36,364 nt of DNA from an uncultured Woeseiaceae bacterium (GCA_947258485.1 CAMYIS010000185.1:1-36364); one strand, 5' to 3'; counted from the first letter of the stretch, positions 8,644-20,357 are shown. Program-made: numbers and translations. Notes: generated from the letters alone by a model not told the origin.

Positions 8644-9177
8644 CTATTCAACCACGTAGATCTTGCCAACCATGTTGTGGTGGCCGATCCCGCAGAATTC
8701 GTTGCAAACAACGCCATACTCACCGGCTTGATCAGGCTTAATCGTGACGACCATGTCGTAGCCAGGGTGCACCTGGACGTTGATGTTGACAGGCTGCAGC
8801 GAGAAGCCATGCTGCCAGTCCATCGAGGACAGGTGCAGTCGGTAGCTCTGATCCTTTTCAAGCTCCAGGATTGGCCACCACTGCCAAAGGCGAGCAATCA
8901 GGTAGACATCGCTGCCGGCCGGCGGACGGACGACCGGGAAGCTGCCTTCCTGCCTGACCGTGAACTCATCGATCATCGCCTGTGCTTTTTGTGAAAACTT
9001 GACTGGCGTCGTCTTGTACGCCTCGCTGGAGAGGTTCTGCTCGCCCGCGCCGTGCCAGTAGATCATCATGAAGAACATGACGAGGCCCCACGTGAAGGCC
9101 ACGATGATCCAGATCAGTTCGACCTTGGCGATGGGCTCCTTCCACCAAATTCGCTCGCTGGGAGGTGTAATAGCCAT
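8644..9177 (-). CDS. Heme-copper oxidase subunit II with CuA domain
   Basis: N-terminal TM, DWQHGFSLQ...EYGVVCNEFCGIGHHNMVGKIYVVE = CuA motif CxxxCxxxHxxM. Confidence 0.93.
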   Translation of the reverse strand: MAITPPSERIWWKEPIAKVELIWIIVAFTWGLVMFFMMIYWHGAGEQNLSSEAYKTTPVKFSQKAQAMIDEFTVRQEGSFPVVRPPAGSDVYLIARLWQWWPILELEKDQSYRLHLSSMDWQHGFSLQPVNINVQVHPGYDMVVTIKPDQAGEYGVVCNEFCGIGHHNMVGKIYVVE

Positions 9178-9188
9178 GGCCTTGCTCC

Positions 9189-9368
9189 TTATTCAGCAAT
9201 CGGTATCTGGGTGATCTCGATGATGCCCCAGATAATGTAGAACACTGCCGGCACGAGGATGCCGAGCAACAGCAGTAAGAACGGGTTATCCAGCAGCCTC
9301 TGCATAAACGGCACTGGTTCCTGCTCGGCCGGTTGTGTGCGGCCCTCGCCGACATTGTTATCGCTCAT
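9189..9368 (-). CDS. 59-aa single-TM small protein
   Basis: Manual minus-strand translation: MSDNNVGEGRTQPAEQEPVPFMQRLLDNPFLLLLLGILVPAVFYIIWGIIEITQIPIAE. Below the ORF-track length cut-off. Start overlaps upstream stop (TGATG). Confidence 0.75.
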   Translation of the reverse strand: MSDNNVGEGRTQPAEQEPVPFMQRLLDNPFLLLLLGILVPAVFYIIWGIIEITQIPIAE

Positions 9369-9553
9369 CAGGACACTCCCGTTAGTTTTTGGATGAAGGA
9401 AAACGTGATCAATGCAAGGGTCAGCAGAATCACGAAAAAAATCAGCGTGCGGTATTCGAAGCGGCGGCCCGCCTGAGCCTCGACCAGCTGCAGCAGCTTG
9501 TCGGAGACGAAATAGAGCGCAATGGCTACGACAGTGAAGTAGATCGCGCTCAT
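9368..9553 (-). CDS. 61-aa small membrane protein
   Basis: MSAIYFTVVAIALYFVSDKLLQLVEAQAGRRFEYRTLIFFVILLTLALITFSFIQKLTGVS; two TM segments; translationally coupled to the next ORF. Confidence 0.7.
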   Translation of the reverse strand: MSAIYFTVVAIALYFVSDKLLQLVEAQAGRRFEYRTLIFFVILLTLALITFSFIQKLTGVS

Positions 9554-9567
9554 ATCGTCACCCGGGA

Positions 9568-10251
9568 TCAGTCGTACGGCCGCAGGCGCGACAGGTTGTG
9601 GACGAAGATGACCCGGTCTTCGATCGTGATTACACGCTCATCGACCAGCCCGCGCAACAGCCGCGACAGCGTCTCCGGCGTAATCGACAGTCGTGACGCG
9701 ATAACGTGACGCGGCAACTCAAGGCGAATCGTCGCCTCATCTTCATTCGTGTCCACGACATGTTCCAGTAGATAGCTGACGAGCCGGGCGCCTGCATTCT
9801 GCACCGTCAGGCGCTCAATCTCCCGCACCAGCCCGTGAAGATGGCGACTGATGTCGCTCAAGAGGCGCATGCACGCATCGCGATTGGTGTAGATAACGTC
9901 GACGTAGTCCTTGTTCGGAATTTGGACGAGGACCGCGTCGCTCAGCACCTCACAGGTGACCGGGTATTTGTGGCCGCCCATGAAAGCAACCGCTTCGGCG
10001 AAAGTGCGATCGTGCCCGACGACCTCGAGGACCTTTTTCTGTCCGGTCGGGGCAATAATATTCAGTTCGACCTGGCCGCTGTCGATGAAGTAAAAGTAGT
10101 CGGCCTTGTCGCCGCGATGGAAAAGCACTGCACCCCTTTCGACGCGGACCACTGACGCCCGCTGCATGAGTGACTCGAAGTCTGTATCATCGAGACCCGC
10201 GAAAAGGTAGTGTTCCCTTAGGGCAGCAATCTTGGTGGCGCTCTTTTCCAT
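9568..10251 (-). CDS. Crp/Fnr family regulator, DNR-like (no FNR-type N-terminal Cys cluster)
   Basis: cNMP-binding fold (GAVLFHRGDKADYFYFIDSGQVELNI) plus HTH (LPRHVIASRLSITPETLSRLLRGL); ATG at 10249-10251 preferred over the longer ORF. Confidence 0.88.
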   Translation of the reverse strand: MEKSATKIAALREHYLFAGLDDTDFESLMQRASVVRVERGAVLFHRGDKADYFYFIDSGQVELNIIAPTGQKKVLEVVGHDRTFAEAVAFMGGHKYPVTCEVLSDAVLVQIPNKDYVDVIYTNRDACMRLLSDISRHLHGLVREIERLTVQNAGARLVSYLLEHVVDTNEDEATIRLELPRHVIASRLSITPETLSRLLRGLVDERVITIEDRVIFVHNLSRLRPYD

Positions 10252-10363
10252 GGCCGGGGAGTCTAGCACCTTGCTTCTTTCCGGCATTGACAGGTCTTGC
10301 AGCACGGTAACCCCACGAACTTGAGCTTTACATGTAAGTGTAGACGAACCGCGGCGGCTTGCC

Positions 10364-10377
10364 TTGACCCAGATCAA
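10364..10377. promoter_or_regulatory. FNR/DNR-type box TTGACCCAGATCAA in divergent promoter region
   Basis: Matches TTGAYnnnnATCAA; embedded in a 20-bp region with 7-bp arms GCCTTGA...TCAAGGC (10361-10380), between the DNR-like gene and the TonB/nirS genes. Confidence 0.75.
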
Positions 10378-10475
10378 GGCGGCACCGTCCCGGAACAGCT
10401 AGCTTCAAGCTGCGGTAAGGGACGGCTGGCCCTGTTTCCAGGCCGGTTGCCCTCGACTCGAAGGCAGGCACTCGT

Positions 10476-12590
10476 ATGAATTCCGTTCTGAAAGCCATGC
10501 TCGGCGCGGTGTTGGGCGTTGCGTTCACTGCGTTCGCGGCCGTCCGGGCGGAGGCTGGCGACTCTGATGCGCCTGTTGATCAGATCGTCGTCGTCGCTCA
10601 CAAGGACGAGCGCTCGATCCGGAAGATCGCCGCGAATGTAACGGTTCTCTCCAGGTCGGATCTGAGCAACGAGCTGGCAACTTCGATCGGCGACGTGTTT
10701 CGCTACGTCCCGGGCGTCGATTACGAGGCGGCCGGTACGCGCTTCGGCACCGAAGGCATCAACATCCGCGGCATCGGTGGTAATCGTGTAGCCATTCTCG
10801 TTGATGGCGTACCGCTACCGGACCAGTTCGATACGGGCAGTTTCTCGAATGCGACGCGCGACTTCATCGACGCCGGCCTTGTTCAGAGCATCGAAGTCCT
10901 GCATGGTCCGGCGTCCGCCCTTTACGGCAGTGCAGCAATAGGCGGCGTCGTTGCCGTGCGCACGCCCGAGCCGGGCGACCTCGTCAGCGAAAAAGGCTTC
11001 GGTGGCGATTTTCTGGGCACCTGGCGGGATGCGGACCGAAGTCGGCACGCACAGGCGATGTTCGCGTTGGGCGATCGCTCATTGGGATTGATGGCGGGCT
11101 TAAGCTGGCGCGACGGCGAGCAGCTTGATTCCGCAGCGGCATCGGACGGCATTGACACGAAAGACCATGAGCGGCAGACGGCACTCATCAAGTTCGTAGC
11201 TGATGATCCCTGGGGCCGGACCTGGCGAGCCAGCGTCATTCACCAGGACTCGCATACGTTGTCCGACCTGAATTCCGTGCTCGGCGAAGGTCGCTATCGA
11301 TCGACGACCGCGCTGGAAGGCGACGACTCCTATGAAATGGACGTCATTAACCTCGCCTACGAATTCGGGTCGCCGGAAAGCTGGATCGATGCCGGTATCG
11401 TGCGGGCATTTTTTGAAACGGCCGACATTCAGCAGTACACGCTGGACGAGCGCGCGGCAGCGAGAACACCGGTCTCGATCGATCGCTTTTTCTCCTATGA
11501 TCAGGAGATTCGTGGCGTCGATCTGAACCTGTGGAAAAACTTCACGGGCGCCGTCGTGTCACATCGCCTCGCCTTCGGCCTCGAATATCGCGACCGCCAT
11601 ACCGAGGAATATCGCGACGGATTGTCGACTGATCTCCCGGTCAGCAAAACGACGGAGACAGCGGCGTTTGTTGAAGACACGATCGGCGTCGGAGACTGGA
11701 CGATCGTCGCGGCAATCCGCGCCGATCGTTTCGATCTATCGCCACGGCCTGATGCGATCTACCTTGAGGACTATCCGAGCTACGAGATCGTCAGCATCGA
11801 GGAATCCGAGCTGTCACCTAAACTGGGTGTCATCTATAGCGTGACGCCGGGCATCGATGTCTATGCCCAGTACTCGCATGGTTTTCGTGCACCGCCGTAT
11901 TCGGATGCGAACGTCAGCCTGGACATGCCGTTTTTTGCTTACCGGGCAATTCCGAATCCGGACCTAAAATCGGAATCGTCGAATGGGTTCGATGTTGGGC
12001 TCCGCTGGCACGGCGTGCGCTCGTCGGCACGCCTTTCAGTATTTCGTACGGAATACGACGACTTCATAGAATCCAAGATCAATCTCGGCCTGGATTCTGA
12101 GAGCGGCTTCACGTTGTTCCAGTCGCAGAATATTTCGGCGACCGTAATTGAAGGCATCGAAGCGGGCTGGACGACCCGCTTCGGCAAAAATGAGTCTTTC
12201 GGCTTTGACGGTGCTGCGTACTATGCGCGTGGCGATAACAAAGACAACGGTCAGGCGCTCAATTCGGTCGGGCCCGCGCAGGCCGCAGCCGGGTTTAGCT
12301 GGTATTCCGCCGACGATACGCGACAGCTGCGGCTCAAGGGCACGTTTACCGATGCCTATGATAGACGCGATGAAACAAGAGGCGAAGTATTCAAACCTGC
12401 CGGTCACGCTGTATTCGATCTGTACATGACTCAAGCGCTCGGCGCACGCGCCGTCGTGAGAGCCGGGCTGCATAACTTGACGGACCGTACCTACTGGAAC
12501 TGGTCCGATGTGCGCAGTCTGTCGCCGAATGATCCTGTTCTTCCCTATCTCGCCCAGGCCGGACGCAGCGCGTCATTCAGCCTGAACGTG

Positions 12591-12599
<9 letters not shown>
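10476..12599 (+). CDS. TonB-dependent outer-membrane receptor
   Basis: Signal peptide, TonB box-like DQIVVVAHKDER, plug (ATSIGDVFRYVPGVDYE...NIRGIGGNRVAILVDGVPLPDQ...IEVLHGPASALYGSAAIGGVVAV) and C-terminal beta-barrel. Confidence 0.92.
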
Positions 12600-14834
<2,235 letters not shown>

Positions 14835-14866
14835 TGGCAGCTTGCTGCAGGAACGGAACAAAGGCA

Positions 14867-16099
14867 ATGAATATGCAACGCAATCGGGCCTTTCTATTGT
14901 CGGCGGCGTGTTCGCTGTTGCTATCGGCCCACAATGTTCCGGCGGAAGAAGGCAGTGACCTGGGTACGGCGCTCACATCGGGCAAGGTCGGTGTAAACGT
15001 TCGTGCTCGCTATGAGCACGTCGATCCGGACAACGTTGCCGAGGATGCCAATGCGGCGACGGCTCGACTGCGTCTCAACTACCGGACCGGCCGGTGGCAG
15101 GGCTGGTCCGGCTTCGCGGAGTACGATTACGTTTTCCACGTGCTCAGTGACTTTGACAGCGGCGCTGGTACGAGTCCCGGCAAGGCACAGTATCCTGCCG
15201 TTCTTGATCCGAAAGGGTCCGACCTGAACCAGCTTTATTTTGACTACCAGGCAAGCGAGGCAACGATGTTGCGTTTTGGTCGCCAGCGTATCCTGCTCGA
15301 TAACCAGCGTTTCGTTGGCGGCGTCGGCTGGCGCCAAAACGAGCAGACCTACGATGGCTTTACGGTTTCCAGCAAAGCAATAGACAGGACGAATCTGCAC
15401 TACAGCTACATCGCCTATGTACGCCGCATTTTTGGTGAGCGCGTGTCCGCCGGAAAGAACAACGTCGATGCTCATTTGCTGAATGCAAACATTGCGCTGA
15501 ATGATGCCTGGTCGCTGACGCCTTACTACTACCACATAGACAACCAGGACATTGCCGGTTTTTCTACCGGTACGGCAGGCGTGCGTCTCACGGGCAGTTT
15601 CAGGGCTGGTGAGAACAAGGTTGACTTGACGGCTGAATTCGCGACGCAGTCCGATGTCGCTAACAACCCGGTTAGCTATGACGCGCAATATGCACGGCTG
15701 GACGGCACACTGGCTCTTGCCAATGATCTTTCACTGGGCCTGGGCTATGAGTCGCTGGGCGGCGGCAGCGCGCCCGGCATGATGTTTCGCACTCCGCTGG
15801 CGACACTGCATGCGTTCCAGGGCTGGGCCGACCAGTTTCTGGCGACACCGGACGGCGGGATTGACGACCTGTTTGCCACAGTAAAGTACAAAATGGGCCC
15901 CTGGAGTTTCACGGGGGTTTACCACGACTTCTCTCCCGAGACGGGCGGCGGCGACTATGGCACTGAGCTCGACGCTTCTCTCGGCCGCGGCCTGGGTAAG
16001 AACTACAGCGTTGTTTTCAAAGGGGCGTTCTTCTCGGGCGATACCGCGAGCTACCCCGATGTCAACAAGTTCTGGATCATGTTCACGGCGAACTACTAG
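14867..16099 (+). CDS. Outer-membrane beta-barrel / alginate-export-type porin
   Basis: Signal peptide (MNMQRNRAFLLSAACSLLLSAHNVPAEE), alternating amphipathic strands, C-terminal aromatic (FTANY), motif LRFGRQRILLDNQRFVGGVGWRQNEQTYDG typical of the alginate_exp family. Confidence 0.85.
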   Translation: MNMQRNRAFLLSAACSLLLSAHNVPAEEGSDLGTALTSGKVGVNVRARYEHVDPDNVAEDANAATARLRLNYRTGRWQGWSGFAEYDYVFHVLSDFDSGAGTSPGKAQYPAVLDPKGSDLNQLYFDYQASEATMLRFGRQRILLDNQRFVGGVGWRQNEQTYDGFTVSSKAIDRTNLHYSYIAYVRRIFGERVSAGKNNVDAHLLNANIALNDAWSLTPYYYHIDNQDIAGFSTGTAGVRLTGSFRAGENKVDLTAEFATQSDVANNPVSYDAQYARLDGTLALANDLSLGLGYESLGGGSAPGMMFRTPLATLHAFQGWADQFLATPDGGIDDLFATVKYKMGPWSFTGVYHDFSPETGGGDYGTELDASLGRGLGKNYSVVFKGAFFSGDTASYPDVNKFWIMFTANY

Positions 16100-16132
16100 C
16101 GCGCAACAGAAAGCACAATAGAACGGTGCCGC

Positions 16133-16154
16133 GCCGGAGCTTCTCAGCTCCGGC
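16133..16154. terminator. Hairpin (8-bp stem, 6-nt loop) between convergent porin and usp genes
   Basis: GCCGGAGC-TTCTCA-GCTCCGGC; no clear T-tract on either strand. Confidence 0.5.
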
Positions 16155-16174
16155 TACTGGTATCCTGGTAGGAA

Positions 16175-17137
16175 TCAGGCGGCTTCGTGACTGTCGAGAT
16201 CGACCGGGGTCTTGAACCAATCAGGCTTGATGATCAATAGATCGCAGGGCAGGTGCTCGAGGGTCCGTTCTGCCGTTGCACCGATGAACAGGCGTTTCCA
16301 GCGATTCCTGGCGACGGCACCCATAACAACAACATCCGCTTTCAGCTCGTCCGCGATTATCGGTAGTTCCTCATGCGTCAATCCGGCGACAAGATGTGCT
16401 CTGCCATCCTCGACTTTGTGAAATTCGGTGATTTCCTTGAACCGCTTCTGGTGATCTTCATGCATCTGCTTCTCGATCTCATCGAAGGGCAGGGATACCG
16501 GGATGTAAGCATTCGCTGTAGCGGTCGCGACAGCAATGCGCGGATCATAGGAATGGAATGCATGTAATTCACCGCCGACCTTTTCAGCCAGCGCCTTACT
16601 GACATGCAGAATCTCGTCGTCCAGCGCCGCAGGTTTGTCGTGCTGATGCATCGGGTCTATTGCTGCTACGAAAATTGGCGGATCCGCAAAGTCGACCGGC
16701 TTAACCAGCCATAACGGCAAAGGGCAGGTGCGAATCAGGTTCCAGTCTGTGTTCGTCAGTAACACTCTCGCCACTGCAGAGTGGTGATGCGTATCCTTGA
16801 CGATAAGGTCGGCTTTGCCTTCGACGGCGCGCCTCACGACACCTTCATACAGGGGGTGATCCCAGAGAGCCGTCGTCTTCACGACGATGCCGTCTGCTCG
16901 CAGCGGTTCGGCCAGTTTTTCGAGATGCTTCTCATGGCTCTGGATTACTTCGTCGCGCGCTTTTTCGAGCGACGGAGAATCGAACAAGCGGTCGCCACTC
17001 AGGTACTCATTGTAATAACAAACAAGTAGTTCGAGTTCTGCACCGTTTTTCTTTGCTAGCCAGGCAGCGCGACGTAAGGCCGGCTGATCCTCGGTCGTCG
17101 GGTCGACAACCGCGAGGATTTTAGATATTTCTTTCAT
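16175..17137 (-). CDS. Tandem-domain universal stress protein (UspE-like)
   Basis: Two Usp domains (ILAVVDPTTEDQPALRRAAWLA...; PPIFVAAIDPMHQHD...VDVVVMGAVARNRWKRLFIGATAERTLEHLPCDLLIIKP). Confidence 0.9.
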   Translation of the reverse strand: MKEISKILAVVDPTTEDQPALRRAAWLAKKNGAELELLVCYYNEYLSGDRLFDSPSLEKARDEVIQSHEKHLEKLAEPLRADGIVVKTTALWDHPLYEGVVRRAVEGKADLIVKDTHHHSAVARVLLTNTDWNLIRTCPLPLWLVKPVDFADPPIFVAAIDPMHQHDKPAALDDEILHVSKALAEKVGGELHAFHSYDPRIAVATATANAYIPVSLPFDEIEKQMHEDHQKRFKEITEFHKVEDGRAHLVAGLTHEELPIIADELKADVVVMGAVARNRWKRLFIGATAERTLEHLPCDLLIIKPDWFKTPVDLDSHEAA

Positions 17138-17330
17138 TTCACACCTGACGCATAAGTTGAAGGGTCAACTGGGCTTCCTCATGAGCATACGCGCGGCAAA
17201 TCGGCTTTCCATACGGCGACATGCCTAGCCTGTCTCGGTTACTACTTATTTCGTCGTAAGTGGATTTACTCATTTCGAAATGGCTCGCTTTAGGATTAGA
17301 TGGACACACCATTGACGGGAGGAGGTCAGC

Positions 17331-17681
17331 ATGTCGGCCGCATCACACGAGGCGCTGCGAGCACAGCTCGAGCAAAAGAAGCAGGAGCTGACGGCGCGTC
17401 TCGAGCGCATATCGGCAAACCTGCGGCGCGGCAAAGACGCCGACTCCAAAGAACGCGCCAAGGAGTTCGAGGACAACGAGGTCGTCGACGCACTTGGTAA
17501 CGAAGCTCGTTCAGAAATTGCCAAGATTTCCGCCGCGCTACGACGCCTGAGTTCAGGGGATTACGGCATGTGCACCGAATGCGGAACGCCGATCGAGCCG
17601 GGGCGCCTCAAGGCCTATCCTTATGCGGATGAGTGTATCGACTGCGCGGAGTTTGATGAGAAGCGCAGAGCGCGCCAGTAA
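17331..17681 (+). CDS. TraR/DksA-family zinc-finger protein
   Basis: CTECGTPIEPGRLKAYPYADECIDC C4 zinc finger, N-terminal coiled coil; SD GGAGGAGG upstream. Confidence 0.88.
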   Translation: MSAASHEALRAQLEQKKQELTARLERISANLRRGKDADSKERAKEFEDNEVVDALGNEARSEIAKISAALRRLSSGDYGMCTECGTPIEPGRLKAYPYADECIDCAEFDEKRRARQ

Positions 17682-17683
17682 CA

Positions 17684-18298
17684 TCAGGCTGTCATGTGCA
17701 TCTTGACGAGATCAGCGAGTGATCTTGCCTGCATTTTCTCCATAACCCGCGCGCGATGAATCTCCACCGTGCGCTGACTGACACCCAGCTCGTAGGCGAT
17801 AACCTTGTTGGGCTTGCCTGTAACCACGAGGTCAAAGACCTCACGCTCACGATTGGTCAAGCGGTCAAGCCGGCCCGCAACTTCGGCATGATGCTGCTGC
17901 GCTTCACGACGTTCCTCGTCGGTCGCCAACGCGTCGCGAATCCGGTCCAGTAATTCCTGATCGCGAAAGGGCTTCTGGATGAAATCAACGGCGCCTTTTT
18001 GCATTGCTTCGACTGCCATTGGCACATCGCCATGACCCGTAATGAAAATGATCGGAAGCGTATTGCCGCGTTTGATCAGTTCTTCCTGAAGTTCGAGGCC
18101 ACCGAGGCCCGGCATGCGGATGTCGAGGACCAGGCAGCCCGGCCGCTGGTCCGTCATTTTTTCGAGAAACTCATCGCCTGAAGCGAATATCTCGTGGTTC
18201 AGATTGACGGAATCCATGAGCGCCTGCATGGCAAAACGGATCGCGGCGTCATCATCGACGATAAAAACGGTCGGAGATTGTTCGGTTTGTGGTGCCAT
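17684..18298 (-). CDS. FixJ/NarL-type response regulator (receiver + LuxR HTH)
   Basis: VFIVDDDAAIRFAMQAL...LVLDIRMPGLGG...FITGHGDVPMAVEAMQKGAVDFIQKPF and LTNREREVFDLVVTGKPNKVIAYELGVSQRTVEIHRARVMEKM. Confidence 0.92.
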   Translation of the reverse strand: MAPQTEQSPTVFIVDDDAAIRFAMQALMDSVNLNHEIFASGDEFLEKMTDQRPGCLVLDIRMPGLGGLELQEELIKRGNTLPIIFITGHGDVPMAVEAMQKGAVDFIQKPFRDQELLDRIRDALATDEERREAQQHHAEVAGRLDRLTNREREVFDLVVTGKPNKVIAYELGVSQRTVEIHRARVMEKMQARSLADLVKMHMTA

Positions 18299-18340
18299 GG
18301 GCGCTGATTGGACCAGAAAGAGCGCCGTTTTGCGAGTCTA

Positions 18341-18368
18341 CCGCCGAAATTCGCGTGAATTTCGGCGG
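18341..18368. terminator. Strong hairpin (12-bp stem, 4-nt loop) between ABC permease and FixJ-like gene
   Basis: CCGCCGAAATTC-GCGT-GAATTTCGGCGG; no good U-tract, so terminator function is provisional. Confidence 0.5.
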
Positions 18369-18387
18369 TTTCACCAGGGCACTATCC

Positions 18388-19488
18388 TCAGTCGAGCCGC
18401 TTCGAGAATCGCATCGCGGCTACGACCATCGCGACCAGCGTGAAGCCGATGAGGTAGAACAGGTCGGGCAGCAGCTCGGCAAGCGCGGCGTCTCGCAACA
18501 TGATTCCGCGCGTCAGGCGGATAAAGTGCGTATTGGGTAATATCTCGCCGATATACTGTGCGAGTATCGGCATACCATCGAACGGAAACATGAAGCCGGA
18601 TAGCAGGATCGACGGTAGCAGTACGAACACCATCATCTGCATAGCCTGGAACTGCGTCGTGGCAGCCGTGGAAATCAGCAGCCCAAGCGCGAGGTTGGCG
18701 GCAACGAACGCCGTGGCTGCCAGGTAGAGGTCGACAACACTGCCAAGCACAGGTACATCGAACAGCAGCCGCCCAACCGCGAGTATCAGGGCGAGCTGCA
18801 GCATGCCGATAACGATGTACGGTATCACTTTGCCCACCATTAACTCGGTCGAACTCAGGGGCGTGTTGATCAGCAATTCCAGGTTGCCGCGCTCTCGTTC
18901 CCGGACGATCGCGACTGCCGTAAACAGGATCATTGTCATTGTCAGGATCACGCCCATTAGGCCCGGGATAATATTCACGGGCGTGCGCCTTTCGGGGTTG
19001 TAGAACGGACGAACCTCGAAAACCTGGGACAGATCCGCTGTACTGCGAGCCGAATCGAAGCCAATTGGCATCGTTCGCAGCTGATTGGCAACACCGAGCA
19101 TCGTCGGGTCAGTGCCGTCGACTAACAGCTGTACCGCCGCGCGGGAACGATCGCTGACGCGCCGGTCGAAATCCGGCGGGATCACTACGCCGATGGAAAT
19201 TTTGCCGCCGCGAAGCAGTGTTTCCAAGTCGCCCGGCGTCTCGACAAACTCGATGATATCGACGACCTGCGTTTGCCCGAGTTCGGCAACAAACTGTTTT
19301 GAAAGATGTGTGCCGGCCTGGTTGCTGACGGCAGTTCGCAGGTTTCTGACATCGGTATTGATCGCGTAGCCGAATAGCAACATCTGGATCACGGGCAAAC
19401 CCACGATCATGCCAAAGGTCAGCCGGTCTCGACGCAATTGCCGGACTTCCTTCTTGACGATAGCCATAATGCGATAGAGGGACTTCAT
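18388..19488 (-). CDS. ABC-2 type transporter permease
   Basis: MKSLYRIMAIVKKEVRQLRRDRLTFGMIVGLPVIQMLLFGYAINTDVRNL...; PFDGMPILAQYIGEILPNTHFIRLTRGIMLR typical of YbhR/YbhS family. Confidence 0.92.
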   Translation of the reverse strand: MKSLYRIMAIVKKEVRQLRRDRLTFGMIVGLPVIQMLLFGYAINTDVRNLRTAVSNQAGTHLSKQFVAELGQTQVVDIIEFVETPGDLETLLRGGKISIGVVIPPDFDRRVSDRSRAAVQLLVDGTDPTMLGVANQLRTMPIGFDSARSTADLSQVFEVRPFYNPERRTPVNIIPGLMGVILTMTMILFTAVAIVRERERGNLELLINTPLSSTELMVGKVIPYIVIGMLQLALILAVGRLLFDVPVLGSVVDLYLAATAFVAANLALGLLISTAATTQFQAMQMMVFVLLPSILLSGFMFPFDGMPILAQYIGEILPNTHFIRLTRGIMLRDAALAELLPDLFYLIGFTLVAMVVAAMRFSKRLD

Positions 19489-20357
19489 GCTGATCTGCGC
19501 GGCGTCATCGTGACCGCGACAAATACATCTTCGAGCGTTGCCGGCGTGAGGCTGGTCGTCGCTTTGATGTTCCTGGCGGCGAGAGCGTTTTGAACCAGCT
19601 CCCTCGGCCGGTCTTGGGAATCGGGGATGAGGACACGCAGTCGAATGCCCAGCTGCGTAACGCTGGCGACGGCCTCGAGGTCGTGAATTGCAGACTGTGC
19701 GGCGTACGGATCTTCGGCAGTCACTTCGACAATATGCATGCCGGTGCGATTCTGCAGCTCCTGCGGCGTGCCGTCTGCGACTTTGACGCCGTGGTCGAGG
19801 ATCGCGAGGCGATGGCAGCGCTCGGCTTCGTCCATGTAATGAGTTGAAACGAGAATTGTCGTGCCGCCGCCGGCAAGGCGGAACAGGTTCTCCCAGAAGT
19901 CGCGGCGGCTTTGCGGATCGACGGCACTGGTTGGCTCGTCCAGCAGCAGGAGTTCGGGGTGATGCAGCACGGCGCAGGCGAGGGCGAGCCTCTGGCGCTC
20001 GCCGCCGCTCATCGTCCCGGCAAGCTGTTTTCGCATCTCGGCAAGGTCGTAATGCAGGTTTTCGAATACGGTCAGGTCCCCGAACAGCGAAAATCGCTGT
20101 GTCATGTAACCGATTCTCGGCTTGAGCTCCTTTGAGCTACCCGGCACGTCGGTGTCGAGCACGGTTGCGGTGCCTTCGGTGGGCGTCAGTAGCCCGCACA
20201 GCATGCGGATCGTCGTGGACTTTCCGGATCCGTTGGGCCCGAGAAATCCGTAGATTTCTCCGCGCGGGACCTTCAGGTCCAGCGAACTGACGGCGCGCAG
20301 TTCGCCAAACTGCTTCGTAAGGCCCCGCGCTTCGATGGCGAACTCAGAAATCATCAC
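19485..20357 (-). CDS. ABC transporter ATP-binding protein
   Basis: Walker A GPNGSGKST, signature MSGGERQRL, Walker B LLLLDEPTSAVD; 4-nt overlaps with both neighbours. Confidence 0.95.
   Translation of the reverse strand: MMISEFAIEARGLTKQFGELRAVSSLDLKVPRGEIYGFLGPNGSGKSTTIRMLCGLLTPTEGTATVLDTDVPGSSKELKPRIGYMTQRFSLFGDLTVFENLHYDLAEMRKQLAGTMSGGERQRLALACAVLHHPELLLLDEPTSAVDPQSRRDFWENLFRLAGGGTTILVSTHYMDEAERCHRLAILDHGVKVADGTPQELQNRTGMHIVEVTAEDPYAAQSAIHDLEAVASVTQLGIRLRVLIPDSQDRPRELVQNALAARNIKATTSLTPATLEDVFVAVTMTPRRSA

Noticed and set aside
10328-10337. 10-bp palindrome TTACATGTAA near the FNR box
   Set aside because: Short and without flanking symmetry; probability of chance occurrence is appreciable.
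14921-15688. 255-aa minus-strand ORF opposite the porin-like gene
   Set aside because: Antisense shadow ORF with no family features.
17271-17282. 12-bp palindrome CATTTCGAAATG upstream of the DksA-like gene
   Set aside because: Short, single, and not matching an operator I can name; could be chance.
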